NCBI GenBank assembly: GCA_029378245.1
Contig: JARKIF010000005.1
Coordinates: 1,054,001 to 1,118,000 of the forward strand
DNA: 64,000 bases
Reading direction: 5' to 3'
Origin: Roridomyces roridus
Lineage: Eukaryota > Basidiomycota > Agaricomycetes > Agaricales > Mycenaceae
Made by a program: the position numbers and the translations under genes. The notes under the pieces were generated by a model. That model ran no database searches. It saw only the letters and a program-made list of their open reading frames with translations, and was not told where the DNA came from. Shown here in pieces: positions 55,945 through 64,000 of this stretch. Position 1 is the first letter of the stretch; every line of letters begins with the position of its first letter.

Positions 55945-57235
55945 ATGTCGAGACTTGTCTTGGCTCGCAACCTTGACGCGTTCGCTTTGAGGCGCGTCCG
56001 TGTCTTTCCCTCTGCTCTACGCTCCTTTTCAAGATCTTCACTCTTACATGAGCAACGCGCGTCAATCCTCCCGGTTACGCCAACAAAATCATGGGTAGAA
56101 CGACTGCCCAGAAAAGTGCAGCCCTACCTCTATCTCACACGAATCGACAAGCCCATCGGAACGATGCTATTATTCTACCCGTGTGGTCTGTCGCCGCCTG
56201 CACGATGCCTGCCTCGCTGACATTAGCAAAGCTTGGTCAATTACCATGGCTTCATACGCCCTGCAACTCCCGCTCACCACCCCGCTGACGTATATAAGCC
56301 TCTTTGGTGTCGGGGCACTCGTCATGCGGGGTGCGGGCTGTACAATCAACGATATGTGGGACAGGAATCTCGACAAAGCCGTCGGTGAGGACGCGTCGCG
56401 TCAGTTGAGGCGTGTAAATAATGATTATTTCTAGCAAGAACCAAGGAACGGCCCATAGCAAGGGGAGATGTTACTCAGGGACAGGCGCTGGCCTTCCTCG
56501 GGGTACAGCTCTCAGCGGGTTTGGCTGTACTGTTGCAATTAAATTGGTACAGGTGTGTATAGTTTCGTGGCGCGCGGCGACAACTCATGGCTGCAGCATA
56601 CTACTGGGAGCTTCCTCGTTATCCGTCGTGGTGATATATCCCTTGATGAAGCGTATAACTCACTGGCCTCAAGCCGTGCTGGGTGCGTGAAACGTCCAAT
56701 CTCACAAAAACACTCTCTGAAAAGAGTTAGGCATCGCGTTCAACTGGGGAGCCTTCTTGGGCTGGTCTTCCGTCGCGGGATCCGTCGACTGGAGCGTTTG
56801 CTTACCTCTCTACGCGGGGGGTGTCTGCTGGACGCTCGTCTACGACAGCATATACGCGCATCAAGTAGGCACAGTTCAGCCGATTCTGCAGTCATTCTAA
56901 TTGCATACAGGACAAAGTAGACTGACGTCGGCGCGGGAATCCGCTCGACTGCCTTGCTTTTCGCTGAACGCACGCGTCCCATCCTCGGCGTGCTCTCGGC
57001 CTCAACATTATCTCTCATCACTCTTGCTGGGTACATGAACTCTCATGGAGCCCCATTTTATCTCGGAGTCACTCTGGCCGCCGCCCAATTGACTCGTATC
57101 TTGAACCGCACTGATTTCAACGACCGCCAAAGTTGCTGGAAGGGCTTCGCTGATTGCGGGTGGTCTGGGTTCTGGGTCTGGATGGGTGCATTGGCTGATT
57201 ACGGCGTCCTTTTATCATCGAGCTGGACTACATGA
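55945..57235 (+). CDS. COQ2: 4-hydroxybenzoate polyprenyltransferase COQ2 (possible frameshift)
   Basis: Inner-membrane enzyme that attaches the polyprenyl tail to 4-hydroxybenzoate in ubiquinone synthesis. Start [20 protein letters not shown] is a presequence. Helices and motifs follow: [20 protein letters not shown], an intron, AWSITMASY, the first Asp-rich motif [58 protein letters not shown] and [12 protein letters not shown]. The second Asp-rich motif is disturbed: GACAAAGTAGACTGAC at 56911-56926 puts a TGA in the expected frame, and removing one base would give the usual DKVDD. A different acceptor after AAAGTAG keeps the frame but loses part of that motif. The rest runs to a stop at 57235. 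Confidence 0.8.
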
Positions 57236-57397
57236 GATATCATTAAAGCATGTTCGATACAGTGGGCGGTGGGTGCATCTAAAGAGCAAAATTAAAACAG
57301 ACACCGACAAAATAGATGTACGCGAAAAGGTGGATATGATAAAAGTACAGTGCATCAAAGGGTTCGTAAGTAGGAGTTTTCTGGGGGTTTTCAGCGT

Positions 57398-59512
57398 TCA
57401 TGCGGAACGGTGGTAGGCCGCCGTAGGTTTCGTGCGGGTCTTGAGCCAGCCTTGGAAGCTGATGATAATTACCGTCCAGCAGAATGCGATGCATGTGCTC
57501 GACACGGCCATTACCACAAACAACATTATATCTGCGCATGAAATGTCAGAGATTTGGTTGCTGGCGACAGGAAAGGAGGCATACCATCATGTCCCCTCCG
57601 CATCGCGGCGAATGTTATTTCTTCTGTCGAGAAGATGAAGCTAATGCCTCCAGCTGCGAGGAAAAAGCTGGCGAGCGCTTCTGTTGGCGGTCGGGAGGGG
57701 AGAGTCGAACTGGGGGGCGAGACCCAGAGGAAAAAGTACGTCACACATCGCATCACTGCGAAGGCGAGAAGGAGGTTTCCCCAGAGCGCGTGGATCTGCA
57801 CCTGGAAAAGGTATTCCTGGAAGTGGGCCGCCATAACAGATCCAGTAACACCGATAACAAGGGCGGGGAATGGATTGAAACTGGAAGTGTATGTTACGGG
57901 CTCCGCAACGGACTCCGAAGTGTCGACAGCCAGGGCAGCCAGCCATCTGCGGATCGTCTTCGATTCGACCGCCATGCCAATAAGACCGGCGAACCTAGAT
58001 AGCCGGTCAATTCAACGTCGAGATGAAAGGAATGGAGATACGAACCAAAACATGACGGCGATCCCGATGTGCTGTATTTGCTTCGTGGTAAAGGGATCTC
58101 CGGGACTGGCTCCGAATCTACAACGTCGCTTAGAAAAATAAATCAAGCAATGAACTGGGATCGTACCTCTCCATCCACGTGTTAGTGACTCCATAGAGAA
58201 AGATGACAAAGGACTCGACGAATTCGGCGGTCGGGTAGCCAGAAGACGGAGCACGATTCCACGACCAGCCAAGCTCTGCGCAGAAACCAAGGAATCGGGC
58301 AAATGTCAAGAGACCGTATGACCAGAAAATCCCTCCTTCTATGACGAGGTTAGTAGGCGCTCGAGGGAGAAGAAGAAGAAGACTTGCTGATGAGATGGGC
58401 CAAGCATCCGGTGACGAAGTTTTCCCTACAGACGCCTATACAGAGTCAATTATAGTTGGCCTAAAATTGAAAAGACTGACCGGTGTAAACCACAAGTCCA
58501 GACAAGAACATAGCAAAGCCGCCAAAGATCAGACTCCATTCGGCGACGGAAAACACGACATGGCCCATACGGCGGAGAATAGAGAGGCGGGGAATGAAGT
58601 GGACATCATGAAGGGTGTCCTCCGATCGAGGTGATGCAGGGCTAAACAGGGTGCCGTCCGAGACGTTTGAATGTGTCCTGACATGGCTGGCCCACTGCTC
58701 GGTGTTGCCGTGGTCAAAGGCTGGTGTGAACTCGGCCTCTTCGAACGACCCGTTGCGATTTTTCGTGTCCTCGGCCGAGTCCATTTCGACCTCTTCGCCA
58801 ATGAGGCCGACATATTCCGAAGCTTCACGGTCAGTGTGGCCAGTGAACGCATTGGAAAAAGCCCTCAAGGTGAATTGTTTGGCGCGGAGAAAAGAGAAGA
58901 GACGGCGGAGCAAGCCGGCAGCGTCGATCGAAGTGATGGCGAGGGCAATCAAGAGGACGACGTAGCCGTGTCTTGAATGGGATTGACCGGGATACCTGAT
59001 CGAGTTTAGACAGGTACCCTAATTTAGATTCGGATCACGTACATGTCTGGAGTCAGCTTTCTATAGAGGGAACCGGATGCCAATCCGAGCACCGTGCAAG
59101 TCCATTGCGCAGCAACTGCCAGACCGTGTAGGCGATGCTTAACGGCGCGTAGAGCCATGCCTGATTTTTGTGAATTTACGCGATGGGAACGAGGTAGCCT
59201 CACGCACCCATTGGCAGGAAGATGAAGAAAGTGAGACACATAAACATGCCATGAGAAACCATGAGTCCGGGGTGGCGCTGCGACGCGATCGAAGGGTCTT
59301 CCCAGTCGGCGGTGGCATAGGACGGGGGCGTAGGCTGGTGCAAAAGCTCAATATCCGTCTCGTTCAACACGAGCATTGGCGCGACGCCGTGTTGATGGCC
59401 GTGACCATCTCGCGTAACAAGCCGTGCCGCGTCGGGATCTGGACCTGGGGCGGCGACGGCGAGGGCGGTAGACGCGAGGGCAGCGACGAGGACAGAGAGA
59501 GCGCAAGTGCAT
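57398..59512 (-). CDS. YTP1-like multipass membrane protein (possible frameshift near start)
   Basis: Polytopic protein of the YTP1 family (DUF2427 plus YTP1 domain). Downstream of a signal peptide and acidic lumenal part come HPGLMVSHGMFMCLTFFIFL, RLHGLAVAAQWTCTVLGLAS and a hydrophilic loop with many Ser/Glu. The C-terminal half (GIFWSYGLLTFARFLGFCAE, HIGIAVMFWFAGLIGMAVES, GSVMAAHFQEYLFQVQIHAL) holds about eight membrane segments and ends TAAYHRSA. The ATG at 59510-59512 is followed by CGCTCTCTCTG; as read, the signal peptide is out of frame with the rest, and two more bases (CT) would join it. Without that, translation would have to begin at a later Met such as MLVLNETDIELL. Confidence 0.7.
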
Positions 59513-59955
59513 GGTGAGATGGGTGTTCAGCCTACAAAAAAAGAGCCGTCAGCACGGCGAGCGGCTTTATAAGGCTCGGAAGATAATAAACAGCCGAAAC
59601 ACGATTAAAGAGAAGATCTCGGCTCTGGAACATTCGGAGGCGATTCGTAATCGAGGCTTAGATATAAAAAATCGGTCTCCCGATCGTGTTATTTGGTTTG
59701 ATTAAAAGCAAGCATCTCTCCACTGCCAACTCCAGGCCTCATAAGCGCTCAAAAGGCCGTTGCAACGGACTTGCAAGGCCATTCCAGCCCTTACAAGACT
59801 GAACGCGTAACGTAAAGTCGGGACCGTGCTTGGCCGGGTAAATCGGGATTGCCGCCGAGTTTGATAAGCAGTAATGCATAAGTCAACTACGAATGTACAT
59901 TCAATTGTCCGAAGCTCGCCAGGAGCCTTCTTCTTGTTCAGTTGTTCACTACTGG

Positions 59956-60780
59956 TTAGTCACCTGGGCCAGGCCTCAGCAAATCTCCGCAACACGTGCA
60001 GTCCAGACGTACCTTGAGCGTTCGAGCCCAGAACTCGCTCTCTTCAACACTCTCGCGGCGCTCTTGATGTGACTCGATCGGAATTTCGGCCGCAGGAACT
60101 GGAACACGGGGTATATTGTGGTGGTGCACGGTCACCGCCGTATGGGGCATTGGTGGAGCATACGCCGCATTTGGGTAATACACTGGCTGTTGCTGCTGCT
60201 GCTGGCCACCGTAATACGCAGGCTCGCTGCGGTAGGTGTACAGACTAGCATTGCTCCCATGACCCTTCTCCGCGTCATTAGCAGCAGCCAGAAGCCCAGG
60301 ATCAAATGAAACTGCATCGTCCAGTAACCGGTTCCGTGCGCGCCGCCGTACCACCCAAGTCACGGCCGTAAGGATGAGCACAAGAGCCAAAAGACCGGCC
60401 AAGGCAAAGATTGTGCCCGAAAGTGGTTTGTTCTGCAGGAACGACTTGGCAGCAGCTGGCGCCGCCGATGCACTTTGAGACGGCAGAAGACGCGTCTACA
60501 GTAACCACGTTCGTGAGAGTCTGCTGAGCGGCACCATTGGACCTGGCGCTTGTCACTGGCCCAAGGGACGTGGAGGGCGGAAGAGTGGACGATGGCGGCG
60601 GGATTGACGAGGAAGGTGAGAGGCTCGGTGAAGAGGTGGATCTGCGTCGTCGGTGTTAACTTGGTTCAGCGGTGAGAGATGGGCACACTGACAGCGGCAA
60701 TGAGGAAGACGCGGGAGATGACGATGACGTGCTGGCAAGTGTCACGGATGGCACGGACCTATATCATTTCAATTGGAAAA
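59956..60780 (-). CDS. Ser/Thr/Pro-rich single-pass membrane protein, uncertain 5' part
   Basis: The C-terminal part is clear: AAAKSFLQNKPLSGTIFALA leads into a membrane segment (GLLALVLILTAVTWVV), a basic stop-transfer RRRARNRL, then a cytosolic tail with QQQQQQ, several Tyr-Tyr-Gly motifs and His-rich VTVHHHN. Before it comes a Ser/Thr/Pro-rich region (SPSLSPSSSIPPPSSTLPPS), typical of a glycosylated stalk. The two do not read in one frame near 60473-60476; either one A of a short A-run is extra, or an intron from about 60549 to 60477 removes the segment containing QQTLTNVVTVDASSA. Upstream Thr/Ser-rich frames to about 61028 may be further exons. Resembles fungal mid-sized wall-sensor-like membrane proteins. 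Confidence 0.45.
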
Positions 60781-61410
60781 TCACGATCGTAATGAACACG
60801 CACGACGAGCTAGTCGTAGTCGACGTCGTCGTTGTAGGGTCAGATCCTAGCCCGGGAAGCCCAGGCAGCGTAGGCAAGGACAGAGTAGGTAACAAGGTCC
60901 GGCAGGGAAAAGGTAGGCAGAAGTCCAGCATTCTGTACCGGCGTCGGAGTTGTGCCACCACCACCGCTGTAGGGGTCGTCAATGAACGCGACACAGGGGC
61001 CAAAAATTGCGCACAGTAAGCCGGTCAAAACTGGATTCTGTTTTTAGGTCGGCATAGTAGTTCGCATGAAAACAACGCACCACCGTCAAGGAGACCCATG
61101 GGAAATTAAAGAAAGTGAGGGTGGCGACCAACTTTGGTATCTGGTCTGCTTGCTTTTTCAATCAGGCCAGAGTCGAGGAGGAGGTGAGGTGGTGGTGAAA
61201 GGGAGGTCGTGAATTTATTGTTGCCATTGTGCCCTACCGCGGTTGGCATCGCAATAAGATGCTCCATGATTGGAGCTTTTCGCGTGGGGGACATTGGAGT
61301 CGCCAAAGCATGTGCCGGGCCTTATCACACACAGCTACAACACACCTTTTCAAGTTATACACACACATCGGAAGCAAAGCAAGAAGAGAATACAAAATGC
61401 CATCCACACC

Positions 61411-62937
61411 TCAACGCGTCAACCTCATCCCCGGGCCGTATCGTTCCCCAGCCTTGCGCTCCATAATCTCCCGCAGTGGTCCAAGAAGTCGAGTGAACGC
61501 CGGTGCGTCCAATGCAGCCACCTTGAGTTTCGGCGCAGAGGGATCTTCTCGGTGGATCGCACTCACAGTCGCAGCACGAGGGGCCAGACGAAGAAGAGAC
61601 AGCTCTGATGGACACCAATTCAGTAGGAGCAATACAATCGCAGTGGAGCACCAACCTCCAAAGTAGTCGCCCTTCTTCAAGCGGTTGACTTCAATCTCCC
61701 GCACATCCCCATTGTCGTCTTGTTGCGTCTTGGTGGCGATGGCTTCGCCCTCCTCCACAAAGAAAAAGGTGTCACCCATCTCGCCCTGCCGCACGACCGC
61801 CTCGCCGTCCATGTACACCTTGCTCACGAGCGCATCCGCAATTTTGCTTCGCTCCGACGCATCCAGCGAAGATAACAGTGTTACCGTCGATAGGAACTGT
61901 TCGTACATTGTCCGCCGTCTGTGTGCGGCTTTGAGAATGATGGTACGGAATGTAATCCGATCCAGCGCCCACAGCGTCGAGTTCTCGATCGACATGACTG
62001 TGGCCGCTCGGGGGTGACCGTACATGAGAGCCAATTCGCCAAACGACGAGCCAGGCGCGCATTCAGCTACTTGACGCCCAAACTCGGGGTGATAGCCCGG
62101 CTTCAGGAACTTTTCGTCAGAGCCGACGCTCTGTGAGGCTCGCGGACTCGTCGACCACGTTGGTGGCAAGGGTTCGGGGCGGATGTAGCAGTGAAGCAGA
62201 CCCGACTCGACAACGTAAAAGTACTCCCCTTCGTCGCCCTGCCTTATGACGACTTGATCCTTCTCTGTCTTCTTCTCCTGCATGGCATTGAGTACGCCAG
62301 TCTCCTGCTCTTCGTCGAGGTCGCGGAAGATGAGATTATCGGCAATGGATGCCTTGATACGCCGCACTTGGTCCGCTGACTTTGGGAACACGGGCAGCGG
62401 CTCGTCGCTTTCCACATCGACAGCGATGGATTCCGCCGATACAGACGTGCGTCGTGCGAAGATGAGCGAGTTTGGGGGATGTAGATAGTCGTTGGGACTG
62501 AGGGCTGTGGGCGTGCCGCTGTCGAAACTAGCGAAAGGCCTTGGGTTCAGTGGGGATGTCGGAGCAAGCTGCCGGCCATCGACCTGGAATATGGGAGGGC
62601 CATCTGAGAGGAGGGCGTTGCCTGGAACGTTGAGCGTCCCGAATGGACTTTGAGAAACACTGTTTCTCAACGAGGAGCGATGCACGGGCGCTGCCTGCGA
62701 AAACGGAGAGACGGGTGACTGTCCAGATGCGGCACCTAGCGGTGCATCGACGAAAAAGTCGGTGGGGAGGTCTCTGGAGAAGGAGTGAGGGCGTTGGGAG
62801 AGTACGTCGCGTGTACGCGCTCGCTGTTCTTCCAGCCTGGACTGGAACCAGTTGGCGCAGAACTGGAGAGCATCTTTGGGCTGGACGCGATTTATATCGC
62901 GCGTGAGATCGCCAACAAGCTGGTCGAAGGTCGACAT
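61411..62937 (-). CDS. BCY1: cAMP-dependent protein kinase regulatory subunit
   Basis: N-terminal dimerisation/docking segment FDQLVGDLTRDINRVQPKDA and LQFCANWFQSRLEEQRAR, then a Ser-rich linker with the inhibitor site RRTSVSAE, which fits the catalytic subunit as a phosphorylatable (type II-like) substrate site. Two cAMP-binding domains follow with the phosphate-binding cassettes GSSFGELALMYGHPRAATV and YFGELSLLRLAPRAATV. The second cassette is rejoined across a 51-bp intron. The end is RKAGERYGPGMRLTR. The length, about 490 residues, is typical of filamentous fungi. The start is the ATG at 62935-62937. Confidence 0.93.
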   Translation of the reverse strand: MSTFDQLVGDLTRDINRVQPKDALQFCANWFQSRLEEQRARTRDVLSQRPHSFSRDLPTDFFVDAPLGAASGQSPVSPFSQAAPVHRSSLRNSVSQSPFGTLNVPGNALLSDGPPIFQVDGRQLAPTSPLNPRPFASFDSGTPTALSPNDYLHPPNSLIFARRTSVSAESIAVDVESDEPLPVFPKSADQVRRIKASIADNLIFRDLDEEQETGVLNAMQEKKTEKDQVVIRQGDEGEYFYVVESGLLHCYIRPEPLPPTWSTSPRASQSVGSDEKFLKPGYHPEFGRQVAECAPGSSFGELALMYGHPRAATVMSIENSTLWALDRITFRTIILKAAHRRRTMYEQFLSTVTLLSSLDASERSKIADALVSKVYMDGEAVVRQGEMGDTFFFVEEGEAIATKTQQDDNGDVREIEVNRLKKGDYFGGWCSTAIVLLLLNWCPSELSLLRLAPRAATVSAIHREDPSAPKLKVAALDAPAFTRLLGPLREIMERKAGERYGPGMRLTR

Positions 62938-63197
62938 GGCCGGTGGCGCGTGGGGTAAAGTAGCAGGTTTTGGTCGTGGTCGCGGCTGATGACAAGTGGT
63001 ACACAAATGTTTGGTCAGCTAAGTACTCTGCGATGTGCTACAATATATGTATGGTGAAATTTAGTGGAATAAATTGGCCGTATGTACAGATGCCTCCGCC
63101 TCCTCCGCGTCCTCCAAATGGGCTTGATAAAATCGGATAAATAGTTTGTGTTGATCGACGCGCGTCCGGGGTCAGCGCCAAGAAATAGAGGTGCCGC

Positions 63198-64000
63198 TCA
63201 ATACAAGTTGAGATGCATGGCATCTAGGTTGAGTGTTAGACGGCAGAGAAGAGAGACCAAGGGAAGAGCTTACCACCTTTAAACCAGCATTTGCCCTTGG
63301 ATAAATGGAACTGGAGCGAGAAAACTTCAACAGTGCTGTTCGGCAACCGAAATGAACGTACGCATTTGGCTCCGTTCGGGCAGAAATGCCCCCAGCAGCA
63401 TTTGTCCCCGTAAGGGCAATCCAACCCTGATGACTGTCAGGCACGAACAATCCAAGTCAAAGACACGCACCATTTTTCAGCCAATTGCATGGGGCTTTTT
63501 TCGCGTTGTTGGCCAGCGATGCAAGCTGTTCTGGCGTCAGAGCGTAATCGTGCGAGTACTTGCACGCCCCGCGCTAGACGGTGTGAGTGAACGCGCGACC
63601 ACGGCGTCAAACACTTACCCCTTTCGAGCACTGCATCAAGTAGTGCTCATTGCACGGCGGAGGATTCTCTAAATTGAATTCAACAAACGCACATGAGGAA
63701 CACGATAGACAGACGTTTATGCAAGGGCTATAAAAATACGAATCAGAACCGAAGAAATCGGAAGAAAACCAGACTCACCAACGAGGCGTCGATAATCCGC
63801 CCACTCGTCTGCGAGGCTGGGGACTGTGGACTAATCAGTCCACTAACGGGACCGTAGGAGTTCATGTTCAGCGGCGCAGGCTTGTGGCCACTCTGCGGTA
63901 GTGGTTGCGGCATGAAAACCTCGTCCACATTGAGTGAATGGAAGGGCAAGTTGAAGGCGTTCCCGTTCAACATGACCAATTTACCAAGCAGTTTCTCTCT
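63198..64000 (-). CDS. CCCH zinc-finger protein (partial at right edge)
   Basis: The visible part reads from the window edge (LVMLNGNAFNLPFHSLNVDE) through a Pro/Ser stretch ending SQTSGRIIDASL. Zinc-finger-like exons follow: PPPCNEHYLMQCSKGRGCKY with SHDYALTPEQLASLANNAKK, then APCNWLKNGLDCPYGDKCCW with GHFCPNGAKC, and the final KCWFKGDAMHLNLY with the stop at 63198-63200. Cys/His spacing agrees with two or three CCCH-type fingers that bind RNA or DNA. The 5' part lies outside or close to the window edge. Two clear introns; one of about 52 bp precedes the last exon. Confidence 0.7.

Overview
This window is nuclear DNA of a filamentous basidiomycete, most likely an agaricomycete. About 40 protein genes lie close together on both strands, nearly all cut by several introns of about 45-80 bp with GT-AG borders. 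Families such as DUF6593, GH128, a bZIP with a DUF3425-like tail and an nrc-2/FPK-type kinase point to this group. I read the exons by hand from frame changes, splice-like GT/AG borders and known family motifs, so CDS spans enclose introns and internal exon edges are approximate unless stated. I saw no rRNA, tRNA or CRISPR array.

Layout, 1-18 kb: the end of a SEC12/PREB-like ER exchange factor, TAF9, ISU1, PRP31, an RCK2/SRK1-type kinase, a poorly defined hypothetical gene, a Tctex-type dynein light chain, a PEX11-family protein, a 64-residue membrane protein, a TVP38/VTT protein, an HSF-type factor and an nrc-2/FPK1-like kinase. 18-30 kb: an MFS transporter, a small hypothetical protein, mitochondrial uS14m, a bZIP factor, RPB12 (RPABC4), a Ser-rich hypothetical, a GPATCH11-like protein, a two-RRM protein and a secreted GH128 glucanase with a Ser/Gly repeat linker. 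30-44.7 kb: an AhpD-like protein, a DUF6593 protein, mitochondrial uL11m, a secreted M28 aminopeptidase, a WD40 protein with an internally duplicated motif, an RCF2/RCF3-like protein, an INN1/FIC1-like C2 protein, an exostosin-like glycosyltransferase and the Rab geranylgeranyltransferase beta subunit (BET2).

The one clearly accessory stretch is 44.68-47.47 kb, directly behind the BET2 stop codon. Two head-to-tail units share the same 177-bp left end and 161-bp right end but have quite different middles (about 164 bp and 1957 bp). The ends look like short imperfect inverted repeats, each end carries a hairpin, and the long unit holds a 19-bp minisatellite. It reads like a non-autonomous transposon beside its internally deleted or re-filled relative.

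47.5-64 kb: two Gfo/Idh/MocA oxidoreductases around a membrane-anchored GH9 endoglucanase, a HERP-like ubiquitin-domain membrane protein, RhoGDI, COQ2, a YTP1-like membrane protein, a Ser/Thr-rich single-pass membrane protein, the PKA regulatory subunit and the 3' part of a CCCH zinc-finger gene. COQ2, YTP1 and the Ser/Thr-rich gene each show an apparent small frameshift, so local sequence or assembly errors, or real lesions, should be considered.
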